Source: Capitulum mitella | Taxonomy: Eukaryota; Arthropoda; Thecostraca; Pollicipedomorpha; Pollicipedidae | Length of the DNA stretch: 64,000 nt | Direction: 5' to 3' | Assembly: GCA_030062745.1 (NCBI GenBank) | Contig: CP099849.1 | Coordinates: 10,142,144 to 10,206,143 of the forward strand | Shown here: piece by piece, positions 11,511 through 24,258 of the stretch | Position numbering within the stretch: the first letter of the stretch is position 1 | How the letters are laid out: the number at the start of each line of letters is the position of its first letter | Translations under genes and position numbers: made by a program | Notes under the pieces: model-generated | The model's database searches: none | The model's input: only the letters and a program-made list of their open reading frames with translations | Told to the model about the DNA's origin: nothing

Positions 11511-12693
11511 TTTTTCGGCAGCGAAGTTGGTACCAACTCACTAGCCATTTCCAAACCTGCCGTGATAGAGCAACGAAACAAAAGGCGATCGTGTAACATT
11601 TTTTTTGGCTATATTTTGATGTACTGTTTCGCCCCTTCAGTTTATTCAGTGGTCTTACAGGCGACCTCTTAAGAGGTCGTTTCAGTGGATTTTAGTTTCC
11701 ATTGGATTCCATAGCGCGTACCATTTAGGTTTCTTTGTGGGGGTTCCAGACTTACTTATGATGTTGAATAGGACTTAAAACTACTGTTAGGAGCAAACAA
11801 GCGGTTCATGTTACTTCATGATCACTCCGATGGTCAATACCGAGTTCAAAAAGGTGGAAGACCTCAATTCATAGTCTTGACTTAAGATGGCCTTGAATGG
11901 CCTTGACCCAAGAAAGGATGTCAATGCAGATGCCACTAAGACCATAGATGTCATCTTCACATAAGATTAAAGCTGATGAGCACCCAGCCTTCAACAGTCG
12001 TTTTATAACACTGTAAAACGTTTAAGACGTTTGATATACGATGATGGCCATCGTCATATGATGATTTATCCATGATATTCCCTTGAAGGCGGTTCATAGG
12101 TCGGTGACCAGTCAAAATGTTCATTTCAGATTCTCAGAGCAAATGAACAAAAGTTTCCGAACTCAGTGGAACAAAAACGTAGACGATTTAAGCTGTCATT
12201 ATAGGACAACTTGCAAAAACCGTCCAGGGGACACCACCATCCACTGTAGGGACTGGTGAGGGCTAACATGAATAGAATGTGCCATTGTCCAAAGCACTAA
12301 AGGACCACAAGTAAGGCGCATATCAAGATGAAAATAAACTGCAAGCATTGTGTCCTAGTAAACATATTTGTTTTCGACTCACTGATGACGCCTGCACCTG
12401 CGAACGATTTCAGCATTTCGGAAACGTGTCTGGTTTACTGCCACCACAGCCATGCCTTGCAGCTTTTCTGAACAAAGCGCGGTGCCTCTCTGAATGGACG
12501 TTGAATAATGAGCCCGCTGGTCCATTTGACGTGCCACAAGCAATAAGCGGCTGCCAGGGTGATCGCATTATGTCACAACGTCAGTTCAGGCCCCAGAAAT
12601 ATAGTCTGAATAAAACAAAAATAGTGTGAGTGGCAGCAGTCGTCAATGACTTTGGACGGATAAAAAAAATGCATGCGATGAAATGAAATAAAG
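11511..12693. other. Unassigned intron DNA
   Basis: AT-rich DNA without a recognised gene or repeat. A short palindrome, GACCTCTTAAGAGGTC, lies at 11663-11678. Confidence 0.5.
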
Positions 12694-14121
12694 TTAACCC
12701 ATGCATCAGCATGAAGTCCCGAAAAGTAGCACTTGGAAAATTTGTCTTTACACGAGCGATGATAGTGGGAGGGGCTCTTTTGTGCCCCGCCTGTTTTTCT
12801 TGAAAATGTCGAGAACGGATCGGAGCTGGTCGCCGCTACTTTGTGACATTAATGGCAATGGAATAACTCGACAACTGGCGCAAAAAATCGACCGGAAGTT
12901 TTTTAGGTTTGAAACATATGAAGTCGACCAAACGTAAAGAAAATAGCGGTTGTAGTTGACAAATGGGGACTTTGCGAAATGACTACCGTTTTACGTAAGA
13001 TTACCGTTTGGACATAATCAGCCGACATCATTCGGGCAAAAGTGGTGAATATACCAAGACTAAAGCTAGGGCCAGTAAGGGTCAAGGCCACTAAGGTCAA
13101 GGTCATCCAGCTTGTGGCCTGATCCAGATTTGCTTTGCAACATGTCAGTTTGTACGGAATATGGGTTCAAAGACCCCAATAAAAACACGTGTGCGCACAT
13201 TGATACGCTCACATATACCAAAATCAATGACGATCACGGTCAGAAAAAGTCAGGGTGAAATCAAGCCTGGTCCAGATTTGCTTTGCAACTTGTCGATTTG
13301 TATGAAATATGCATTCAAAAACGTTAATAAGAACATGTTTTGTGCATTGATGCACACAACAACACAAACACACACAGGCGCACACACACACACACACACA
13401 TACACACATATGACATATATATGTATATATACATATATGTATATATATATTTTCCCGTTTTGTAGCATTAAGGCCATGTGATTGGGCTCATTGTAACGAA
13501 ATAACTTTCGCAAGCGGCTGAAATAAAACTTACTTTAGGTCAACAACTTCATCCAAGGCCAACGACCTCGCTTCATTTCTTTTGACTTTGTGGAGGTTAG
13601 CAAACACCAGAAGTAGTCAAATGTACCGATGTTGGCTGTCTTCACTGAAAATACTCCAAAAGATTCATTTACTGCCCCTATTTACACTCAAGCCACACCA
13701 GTATTCGGTTTGGCTCGAAATCTGATTTACAAAAATTGAAGCAAAATGTCGCCATAGGTCAATGACCTGATATGACCTCGATCCAAAACCTTCCGTCAAG
13801 ACACCAAATGAATGGAAATTGTTGCATTCCACGTTTTAACACCCAGCCACGCAACCTTTTTACGTTTCGCTCGAAAAGCCGAACGGAATGGCCTGTACGG
13901 GCCGAGAAAGTGTCCAAGGTTGACCTTTTCGACCCCATTTGACCTTGAAGATACTGACCTAGGATCAAGAAAATTGCAAAATATGTAAGTCTTTATAGCA
14001 TTACCCTACCCGCAAAATTTCATGTCTCTAGCTCTTTCCGTTCCGAGATCAGAGGATGGGCACTTTTGTGCTCCTTCCAGTGCGCATTAGCACGAAATCC
14101 CCCTTCCATTGTGCGTATTAA
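12694..14121 (+). mobile_element. Family D TTAA element with tandem internal repeats
   Basis: Bounded by TTAACCC (12694) and TATTAA (14118-14121). Near each end lie inverted blocks, CTCTTTTGTGCCCCGCC and its relative GGGCACTTTTGTGCTCC. It is collinear with 33399-34876. The centre has repeats of about 150 bp beginning CCAGATTTGCTTTGCAAC and a (CA)n/(TA)n tract at 13370-13451. It carries a perfect IR1 nuclear-receptor site, AGGTCAATGACCT, at 13756-13768. ORFs in it follow the simple repeats and are not genes. Confidence 0.65.
13370..13451 (+). repeat. (CA)n followed by (TA)n microsatellite inside family D
   Basis: Visible CACACA tract followed by ATATAT-rich sequence. The related element at 33399 has a shorter, degenerate version at the same place (34168-34212). 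Confidence 0.9.
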
Positions 14122-15239
14122 GGAAGTATACAGGCACGTGCATCTTTTGGTACGTGGGCTTTCGTACGTTTCGAATTATATTAGGTTATCACGTACCATA
14201 ACAATTAGGGATGTCATTAACGGGATCAAAAGTCATCGCTTCATATCTGTTGTGGCTACCCACTTCGAAATCAGTGCACTGAATTTTTTTCTGTGTTTTG
14301 TTTATTTCCATCAAGGTCCTCGTTTTGGGCGTATTAGAGATTTCAGCTGCTCGACAGCACTTCGAAATTAATGCAGATTTCAACAGTTTGACAGCAGAGA
14401 TACGTCTGTACAGCTATACATTATAAAACCACACTTCCCAATGAGCACTATTCGGCTCATACCTTCTGTCCAACGTCTGTCTAATGCAGCAAGATCAGAA
14501 GACCCCAGACTCTGCCACAGTGACAAAGAAGGAGTGTTTTTGACGGTAGAATCCGTCGGTTCCGATTGGATGGTCTGGCAGAATCGTTTTATTGAGCCTG
14601 AAGTTGGCCGATGGCTCCGACAGGTCTCATTTTCCGTCCGTTTCCTCGGCAGTCGGCCACACAGCAGACTACTATTCGCCGGAGTAACTCTGTTGCTGGT
14701 GCGCCTTTGATGCCCGGCTAAACAGCGTTGGCTAAGACGAATAAATTTACATTTCATGCATGCCTGTCCACACAGTATTGATCTAAGCGATCAGGGGTCG
14801 TAACGGGTGCTCTGTAGTCTGTCGCTGCCAGTCGTAGCCAAAAAGAGACCTCGGATGGAGAGCACAGATAGTAAACAGAGCGCGTTTTTTTTTAAGGTGA
14901 CTTGGATGGTGTTATCGGTCGCCTAAAGATTCTTTTAGAAAAGTTTCGGTCGCTTTCAGCGCCAATAGTGAAACAAATGAACAGAAGAAAAAGAAAGCGA
15001 CAAAAACAGAAAAGGAGAGAAATGCAATTAGTAGTAAAAGGAAAAGAAAATAAAGCGTGATCGGCTAAACATGTTCAGAAACCCAGCAGGAGCTTCCAAG
15101 CGTAGGAGCATGTTTTCCGTGATAAAGTGAGGCGTTTGATATGCCATGTGTATCGGGGAGCATATTCTATTTTATTTTATGGAATTGCTGACGAAGGTGA
15201 AGCTCCAAGCAATGCGATAAATGTCTGAGCTTACTGATG
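14122..15239. other. Unassigned intron DNA
   Basis: No recognised gene or repeat. A 125-codon minus ORF at 14380-14757 has no recognisable motif. Confidence 0.5.
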
Positions 15240-16551
15240 TTTACCCTGTTCCATGCTCCTAACCGTAAAATTCCATGTTGGGGGTGAGGGGGGCAGATTC
15301 TACCCTCGCCCTGCGATCTCAAAAGTTATTGGTCCAATTTCCCAGCGGAAAATGGCATTCGATAGCCTGTAGCAAGATCTACATTGAAAAATTCAGAAAA
15401 TTTAAAAAAAAAGGGATATGAGGTGAGGGGGCAAAATGAAGATATGAAAAGGGATTTACTTATACGAACCTCCTAAATACATTTCATGACCCATTTTGGT
15501 CTACTTAATGTAATTCCAACGGCAATTAATAGCTCTGTCTCATATATTAGGAACAGATCGATTCCCAAAATTCATAAGCGTATCCAGGACACATAGAAAG
15601 GGGTACCCGTCTTTTTTTGGAAATGTTAATTCATTCTACAACATATTTTGAGCCTGCCTTGCCTGAGCCTGTCTAAACATTTAGCGAACTTATTTGTGTT
15701 CGGAAAACATTTCCACATATGTCATACGCCATATTATATACATATGACAAATACCCATAGGCGGAGCCAGTTATCAGAAACACTGGGATCAATAACTGTA
15801 CGGTGATAGCTGTATTTTATTCTGTAAATCGCGTCGTAATTTCTCAGAAATAAAAAAAACCTACTTTTGCGCTGCGCTGGAACTGCCTTTGAATTTCACT
15901 TTCGCTGAAAATATATCACGTTTGATCGCAATATACGTGGAGCTAACAAAACCAATCACACAGATCCAGATGTCTGTTAGGCCACTGAACATGATGTTGG
16001 ACGAAATATGCAGCCGAAAACCAATGCCCGGAGACGCCCCTGGAAGTATACATATGTAAGGATACCGGCGTTTATATCACACGCTAGATTTATCGTATTC
16101 ATACAGTGAGTCATAAATTCTTACGAATAAGACAATATAAACGTCCCCTTTCAGATGCCCTTGGATATGCCACTGACCAACTTCTGAAAAGTAAAAAATA
16201 CTTGAAGATGTGTAGGGCACGAATATTTCGATCATCTAAACTGTTTGCAACTTTATAAAGAACATCAGAATAGCATATGATTACGTCGAAGTGCGCGATC
16301 TCCATAAAAGCACGATATTCCTTGCTCACACATGTCTCCCAAAAAAAAGTGGAAAAAAGTTCTGGAGCCGCCTCTGAAAGAGGCAGATTTTTAAAATTTT
16401 GTTACAGCACCTTAAAACATATTTAGGAAAATCCACGAAGTTTCGTTAATTAGTTCTCAAAATCCCTGGAATGGCAAGCAAAAAAACACAAAAAACAAAA
16501 CAAAATGGAAGGGGACAGAATGTGTCACTTACCTACACGGGAAAGTGTTAA
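15240..16551 (+). mobile_element. Family E TTAA element
   Basis: The left end TTTACCCTGTTCCATGCTCC matches TTAACCCTATTAAATGCTCC, the left end of the copy at 34873. Both continue into a GGGGGTGAGGGG/GGGTGTGGGG block. The interior block TATACGTGGAGCTAACAAAA has a counterpart at about 40805 in the interrupted copy. The right end is taken at TTAA 16548-16551 and is less certain. Non-coding. Confidence 0.55.
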
Positions 16552-16993
16552 CGATCTCAAAGGAACTGCCTTGTTTTAACTTATGAAACCATCATAAATA
16601 AAAACGAATTCTTACGAATATCCCTGAGAATGAGAATGATATTAAAAATAAAGAAGATTTTCATTTAATAGATTCATTTATGTTTCATTAAATCAAAACA
16701 GAAATAAAACGTTTCTGATTAACTACAGCCCATTTCGAGCCCAGGCAACCTCAGCTAAAAAGACACTTGATTGTTTGTCTCAAAACACGCACGGAAGGCC
16801 TGAGATGGTGCGTGGGACTGATTTTGTTCCTCCCCGCCTCGCCTGCGGCAAAGGTCGCGACCCCGCCGGCGAAGTTCGTCGTCACAGCATTTTCCCGGAC
16901 GATGGCGGGGGCGATAGATTTAATTATGGGGCCGGCAGCGGACCGGCCGTCCGTTCCCGGTCGGCCTGTTTCGGAGCTCGCTTCATTTGACTG

Positions 16994-17365
16994 AGGCAAA
17001 AGCGGACCGGCGCCAGCCGAGCGCAGTGGTCTGAGCCCGGCCGCCGGCCTGAGCGGCCGGGTCCGGTGGAAGCGAGGGTGGTCTGAGCCCGGCCGCCGGT
17101 CCGAGCGGAGGGTGGTCTGAGCCCGGCCGCCGGTCCGAGCGGAGGGTGGTCTGAGCCCGGCCGCCGGTCCGAGCGCAGGGTGGTCTGAGCCCGGCCGCCG
17201 GTCCGAGCGGAGGGTGGTCTGAGCCCGGCCGCCGGTCCGGCCGAGCGGCCGGTCCGAGCGCAGGGTGCCCGGCCGGTCCGAGCGCAGGGTGGTCTGAGCC
17301 CGGCCGCCGGTCCGGGTGGAGGGTGGTCTGAGCCCCGCCGCCGGCCCGGGTGGAGGGTCGCTGGC
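16994..17365 (-). repeat. 34-bp GC-rich minisatellite, about 10 copies
   Basis: The unit GGTGGTCTGAGCCCGGCCGC plus a 14-base tail repeats every 34 bp (for example at 17111 and 17145). Copies vary at a few positions and one is expanded near 17230-17280. The unit lacks stops on the minus strand, so the minus frame is open through the whole array (286 codons, 16751-17611). Because 34 is not a multiple of 3, one frame reads the unit in all three phases in turn. I treat the ORF as a by-product of the array. Confidence 0.9.
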
Positions 17366-17560
17366 TGAACCCAGGCCGTTCCTGATCCGCGCACAGGTCG
17401 GCTCCCGTTCTGGGCCTGAGTTGGCCCTATTCCGAGCAGAAGTCGCTTTCTGGTCTGAGCCGGGGGTGGCTCTGGTGTTTGCGTGAGTTAGCTCCTGTTC
17501 TGAGGATAACCCGGGGTCTGGGTAAGGTCTGGGCCTGAAACGGGCGCCCCGCCGGGCCTG
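17366..17560. repeat. Degenerate GC-rich tandem repeat adjoining the minisatellite
   Basis: Diverged units of about 30-35 bp around GTTCTGGGCCTGAGT and GTTCTGAGGATAACCCGG, plausibly an older edge of the 34-bp array. Confidence 0.45.
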
Positions 17561-17611
17561 TTGGCTGTCCGTCTGACTCCGGAAACATTTTATTTTGCCA
17601 AAGATGGTCAA

Positions 17612-20600
17612 TGGTCTTGTCGAACACCATGTCCAGAAATGCTGACCTTAAAATGAGACAGCTCAAGCTTATCCGAGAATGGATAAATGTCCTGAGCTCA
17701 TTTGAGAAGAGCAATGAGTAGGGTCAATTTAAACCAGCTGGAGCGCACCAGGTGAAAATAGTGTCAATCCAACCACAGACTTTGCATAAAGAGTTCAGAC
17801 GAATGAAATGCCCAGTTGTTGGATTAAAATACTGAGACTAAAAAAAGCAACTTGAAACCTCAATGTGAAAGCCTTCTCTTAAAACTGTTCTTCTTATCAC
17901 AAAACTTCAACATGGGAACCTCCTAAATTTGGGTCCCGATCGAATACAATGGACAATGAGTATTTACCGGAAATATTTGTCGGAAATATTTACCATATAT
18001 GTCTTTATGAGGATATTATATTGATGGAGATAAACTGAAAAAACGACTTCCTTCTAAAACTGTACATAGGCGCCTGTGGGTACCACAGCAACACAACACA
18101 ATACAAATGCTCACGCACAACGTCTGCGCAGCAATCGCACAGGCTGATGTGTGGCCATGCATTGAAAACTGACTGGTAGTGCCAAGAACTACCAGTCGCG
18201 CTATATATCACAGGCAAATCGGTAGGCATGAATGCACATGCATTCAACATTTTGGAAGCAAACTACCATTAAAGCTTCAGATCTGCTCTCGGGAAAACTG
18301 GTTTCGGACTGATTCTTTTTCTCCGTTTCCTTATGCATTCAGGTGCACTGACACTGCTTCCCAGCTGCTGCTGCTGAGACTGCTATGCCGACTTCTGCGC
18401 AATAGTAGAGTAGTCTGATCCAGCCTCTCATGATGACGCTTGACTTCATAACATTGCCTTATGGCCGCAGTTGACTACCCAGGGTGTTGCGTAGACACGG
18501 TAAACTGATGTTGGACAACACTGCTTGAACTGTACAATTCCAACAACACCGGAAGGCGGAAAATTTATTGAGTCATTAATAGTCCTGGTTATGTGAGCTA
18601 AATGAGGAAAACAACTCTAATTCCCCGCACCACTGTGTGGAACAGCTCAGTGCTGGCCTAAGCAGCATTGAACATTGTCTGGGCACTCTGTAGTCAGCTT
18701 ACAGCAAACTTGCGAAATGTGGGACTTGTACAAATATTGTTTGAAAAGTCGTTTCAGGGGAGTGCTTAATCTGACTCTTTTTTAGAAATATTCTTTCGTT
18801 ATGGAATTCAAACCCGATTCACGCGAACTATGTGATGCACAATTTACGGTCGTTACATGACGAATAGATGATGTTCGTCGTGACCGATGGCCAACAAACT
18901 TTAGTAGAAAAGAACGATACAAAAGCCGGCGGTTTGATCACATCCTTGTCGGGCATGTTGCAAAGTATTTAGCTGAAATAGCGAGAGGACGAGGCTGTTC
19001 CACATCTATAATCCTCACAGAAACCTAAAGCCTAAACTCCGTCGACAATCAAAGGACATCAAAGTGAGCGGATTTCAAGAAAGACCCGTTCATGGTTCTT
19101 CGATCTAAGCTCTGGAGAAATTTTGACAGGATTGTCGCTCTCATCTCCGTAGTTTCGAAGTGCCCGAGATCACAGAAAGTTTTCCGGGAACCCCTCTGGA
19201 ATAATAGAGGTCTGCTGATGACCGGTTTCATTCGCGGGTTAGTGTTCATATTTAAAAAAAAAACGCGCAAATACAAGTGTTGCTCTGTGATACCAATATT
19301 TAACCTACGACAAGACAATCGTGTCCAGTCGTTCCATCTTATCTAAACGGACACAACCATCGGATGTTTTCTCACACAGTTTTCAACTGTACCCAAAAAA
19401 CTCGCGAATGTGGTCTATGTGATTCTTACAGAATAGATAGAGAGAAAATATCATATTCATTCACATGCAGACCGCAGCCTTCCGAAAGTCATTTTCCTCT
19501 TGGCCCTTCATTCGAACCCTGCAGTGCCACTGAGCGAGGGTATTCAAAGGCTAATCACACATTAGCCAGATAACGTTATCCTCTCTGGCTGATAACCTTA
19601 GCAAATTCTTTGCTTCCCCGTCTCAGTCCCGGTGAGAAGCCGAACGGACGCGTTCCGCTCAGATCGACTCTCCCAACAGCAGCGGCAGCCCTTCGCCAGC
19701 CCGATACGATTCAGTTGTTTTTCAACGCCTAGCTCCGTGCTATAACTTCTTACTCGCGAAGCTGGTTGCGCTCAGATGACGAAGAGTGCAGACTGCCGAT
19801 AACGATAGAGTGATTCCATGCTCATCGTCTGCTCGCAGAATGAAGGCACAGCCTCCCTTTCATTCTCCTGTTACAGATTGAAGGCGTCCTCTCCCCTTCA
19901 TCTCCCGCTTACAGACTGAAGGCGCACTCTTGTCTGTCTTCATCCTCCGATCGCAGACTGAAGGCATACTCTCTCCTCAGCGCTGCGCACGTGCACTGAG
20001 CGGATGGTTTTACCTCCAGTAAGAGCGTAACAGGCGAACAGAATTACGAGCAAATTATGTTTCCAAGTACTTGGAAAGACGCATGAAAGAAAAGGATGTC
20101 CTGAATATGCATTTTATCCGTCGCTGAATACTGAAAGATATATAGTAGCAAAATAACTTAAATTATGAAGACATAAAAACGAATTGAACGAATTCAAGAA
20201 AAAGGCACAGGTAAACAATATCCAAATGCGCGTCGTCTTCTATGAGATCCACTTCAATCGTTCGGCAGCCAATCTACGTCTGCCCACCAGGAACTGAAAA
20301 GTCTGTGCCACGATGCTCGGTGATCCCTCATTGTTTAAATAGAAGACGATTATTCAGGCAGCCCATCATAAGTCAATATAACCGCCGCTGCCACAAAGAG
20401 CGTCTCCTTTTGCCGATATCATCTTTTGATATTGGCTTCAGCTCGGCTGGAGCCCCGTTCTCGAGACGAAGCAGTGGGAGTGCAGCCCCCGCCCCTCTCC
20501 CCCTGCCCCTGTCAGCGCAGCCGCGTGCATAATGCCGGCCGCAGCCAACTTCATGAAACCTAGACGCCCGGCCTAGCCCAGCTCTGCATAATACCGCTTC

Positions 20601-22303
20601 GTGGTCTGACTGCATGGCGTAATGACTGCCGGCCGGGTGCTAGCTGTTTCCGTTTTGGGAACTATTCACGGCTGTTAGAGACTCAGCGCGGCTGGATAAT
20701 TAATCACGCGAGGACGGCGACCCACTCAAACGTCGTTCACTTCCTTTAAAAGTGTCCACGGGAAGAGGGGCGGAACGGAGCGTAGGGCAGCGTCACGTTA
20801 CTGCTCCGACTGGATAAATTCTGTCGGCTGTCTTTGTCGAAACGCTCTGGAGGTGCGGCCCCGAACCGACGCCTCGTAACCTGGCAGCTGCGAGGATGCG
20901 ACGACGCGAATCTCACAAGGCGGGGCTGTCACAGAACGTCGTGACGAAAAGGCCGCGTCCTCTGTCAGCGTGAATGCAGATAAAAGGACGGCGTCGAGTT
21001 GATTGCAGTCTATGCCGCTGTCTCTGTGTTTTGGCATTGTGAAACCCCACTGAGGCTCACTGACGGAATGGCATGTCCGTGACGCGTTGGAAGCACGCAT
21101 TGCAGCCGCCACGCACCAAACTTTCCGTTCCCGCTGAAGCCGAGCGCCCTGAGCGCAGAGTTTCGTCACATGGGACCACTGCCGGAGTCTGGACTCGCTA
21201 ACGGCGAGTGGTGTGGCGGGCGATATGATTGCCGAGGATTCTGGCGCCACTTCAGAACAACGACTGGCTCGCTGGGCGGACGGACTCCACTTTGTCTCGG
21301 CAACGCCCTTCGTCTCGCGGCGTACGATGTGCGACAAGAAGGTTCTCCCAGGTAGCCTGACGTGATCAAGCGCCGCTCGGGCCGGTGTCATTATTCGGTG
21401 CGAACCGTAATGCTGTTATTTCAGGGACCTGTGACGGGAAGATGCCGCACTCTCATACGAGTTGTGAATGTAGCTTGTCTGGTAGCATTTGAGTCGATGA
21501 TTCGTAGCAAACATGTGGATGCGACGCGCAAGATATGAATAAATCTCTGCATTTTCATGGTGACCAGACCCGGAGTATACTGTTCATCATGTATGGCCTA
21601 AACATCACACCAAATTATCCGTAACGGACGTGCAACATCTGTTATGATGAAAATATCTTCTACTGGCGAATACGCAGCCGAAGAGGATTGGTGAACGCAG
21701 ATCATTTTGGGTCGGCTCTCCAGATATCACCGGAAGAAAATTTCTCGTTCCCGGGGAGGTTAATTTTTGGAGAGATCTCCTTCAAAGGCTCCCCGCTATT
21801 TACGCGATGAGACTGTTTTGACTGGAACGTTTCCGAGGCGTGGGATTTGAGATCGTCGTCGAAATTGATGCGCCTCCAAAGCTACGATAACTCTTCTCTG
21901 GTGCGGTCAGATACGCCGCCTGCGCCCGGGTAAGCTTCTCCCGTACTCCACAAACAAGGAATGCAAGAGAAAACGGTATTGCTTGCTTTGGTTACTCAAA
22001 AGCTGAGAGGAGAAATTAATGAATACGCATTGGGACAAGTATTATAAAACCATGTGGATATGTTAACGACATTCTGATAAATCATAAGTCAGGTACCCCT
22101 TACGAAGCCCCTGTTAACGCAATGCCAGATATTTTCAAAATGCCATTTTGCAACATGTTGTAATATCCAAAAATGCTATCAGTAAAGTGCGATCCTTTTG
22201 CTGTTGTTGACATCGGAAAGAAAGTTCTGTGTGCAGTTGTAGGTTGCATGTAAAACGGAGTTTTTTTTATTTTGCTGACAATTTTCCAAAATGTATGCAA
22301 TCT
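17612..22303. other. Unassigned intron DNA with a GC-rich stretch at about 20240-21400
   Basis: No recognised gene. The GC-richer part (20240-21400) has a 197-codon minus ORF (20798-21391) and shorter overlapping ORFs without recognisable motifs, hydrophobic leaders or convincing splice sites. A small tandem repeat at 19836-19985 is listed separately. This is the longest section of intron 1 without an identified mobile element, so regulatory DNA or non-coding exons could be here. Confidence 0.45.
19836..19985 (+). repeat. 38-41-bp tandem repeat, four copies
   Basis: Copies start CAGAATGAAGGC (19836), CAGATTGAAGGC (19874), CAGACTGAAGGC (19912) and CAGACTGAAGGC (19953), each followed by a pyrimidine-rich stretch. 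Confidence 0.75.
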
Positions 22304-23524
22304 TTAACCCTATTCCCGGAGGGCTAGAAGGTATGGCCGATTCCCGGAAGAAACGGGGGGGGGGGGGCGGATACGGCCCCCTGAGATCTCGAGAACTACT
22401 CGTCCAATTTCATCGCAACAAGCAGCAGTCGATTTGCCATGACGTAAGCTACATTGTTATAAGAAGAAATTTTCGAAATTTTGAGAGGAATGGATACAGG
22501 GGGGCAAAAAGCTCAAAATGGGAATATTTTTGGACTTCTTATAACTCCGTTGTTTCTATACCGATTTTGATGAAATTGGCATGAATCGAGAGATTATAAC
22601 TGGGACTTTTACCATTGGTCCATAAATTTCAAATTTTGAGGAAATTCATAGGCGGTCACAGGCTTCCGAAAACAGGAAGACTAGTTTAAAAAACTGAATT
22701 AACAAAAAGTTAAAAGCACTTTTTTGGCTTTTGCTATTTATGTGCTGAGGAGGTGTAAATCGTATTATAATATCTGTATAATGTTAGCATAGACGGAGCC
22801 AGGGACATGAAAAAGGGGGAACTGTCATGGTCACATGCTCTTCAAAGCAACCGACGACCGTTGACCTTAAATGACCTTCAATGACCTTAGAGTAAGTTGG
22901 AAAGATCCCGTGTGCATTTAATATTATTTGAAAAGGTTTCCAGTCGTTTGAATTTACTCTGTTTCTGAAATTCCATTTTATGGCTGTTGTGATGTAGGAT
23001 ATACACACTGACATTTTAGGTCATGGCTCCGTGACTCGACCTGATATCGAGCTGAAACTTGGTACACAAATAGAGAACACCCTTCTACGTCATATATATG
23101 CTGGTTTTGGCATCTGAAAACAGAGCGCCAAAATCTTTGCTATGGAACCAAATTTTGACTTTTGATCTTGACCTGACCGTGTGAAGTGACCTCACATGAA
23201 CAAAACTGTATTTTGTATTGCCCGACTATCTACCTATACATTCATATAAAGTTTTAAGTTTTCTCTTAGAAACACTTATTCTGGCAGTCATTTTTCTTCT
23301 ATCCTCAAGAGGGCCAAAACTGGCCTGAGGTGCCTCCCAAAAATGTTGCTTGACTCCACCCCTCAACAAAATAGAATTACGAAATTGTGTCACAGTACGT
23401 ACAAAGCATAGCTAGGAAAAGTCACCAACTTTCGTGAAGCTGCGTTAAAAACGCTGGTACTAGCCAGCAAAAAGCCCAAACGGGGGGGGGGCAGATTCAG
23501 CCCCCCTACCGGGAATAGGGTTAA
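22304..23524 (+). mobile_element. Family B TTAA element, intact termini
   Basis: It starts TTAACCCTATTCCCGG (22304) and ends CCGGGAATAGGGTTAA (23524), a perfect 16-bp inverted pair including TTAA. The total is 1221 bp. TTAA target site and CCC-initial termini are piggyBac-superfamily traits. No transposase frame is present, so it is non-autonomous. It is the best-preserved family B copy and the first member of a chain of abutting elements. Confidence 0.85.
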
Positions 23525-23534
23525 GGCACGGTTA

Positions 23535-24258
23535 TTAACCCGCCTCCGACTGGTGGGTGGCGGCTGACTGCACCCAGATTTTTTTCCAAAATTTCGCAGA
23601 ACGAACGGACGCAGCACCGCAGGGTACACCATTTTTACAGCTTGCGCCAAATGTTTTGACGTCAGGTCAAGTCAGGAGTCTGAGCTAGGTCAGGTCAAGT
23701 GGGCCTACGTCCAAAAACGTTTAGCGCCTTTATTTTTTCCAAAGCTTGGTATCATAAAAAAACTTTCAGAGACGAGAGATCTTGACGGATGCAACAAATC
23801 TGTTGTCTCAGATATTACTGAGTTTCCCGAGTTATTTACCTAAGGTCAACCCTATTTCCAAGCCATGTCGTCGTGTTTCGGACTCTGAAGAAATTTTTTA
23901 TAAAGTTTTCAATGCGGGGTGATGTAGACATCCATTTACCGTCAATGTACAAAGTATCAGTGACTCAATCATTGACCTGGGTCAGGTCACGAATAACTGT
24001 TACGAGCCGAAATGCACTGCCGTCAAATTCGGCAATGAATTACTCAGGACGGGTAGAAAGTGGCAGACGTAGGTCGCACAGGTGGGAGTAATACCAAGAA
24101 ATTTAAAAAAAAATCAAAAATTGCATATTTTGAAAATAAACAGACACTGGCGAATAAAGCTCTGCCACTTGTGTAGATTGACAACTATACTACTGAATTT
24201 TTCTACTGAATTGTTCCAAAATTAAAGGATGAGAAAACCATCACAAGAACCATTAGGA
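23535..24258 (-). mobile_element. Family A TTAA element, reverse, truncated by the next element
   Basis: It begins TTAACCCGCCTCCGACTGG (23535) and reads as the reverse complement of family A's 3' part, through CTGTTGTCTCAGATATTACT and CCGTCAATGTACAAAGTATC. It stops in mid-element at 24258, exactly where the forward copy starts. Confidence 0.75.

Noticed and set aside
13224..13513. Cys-Val repeat ORFs
   Set aside because: They translate the (CA)n/(TA)n tract inside a family D element.
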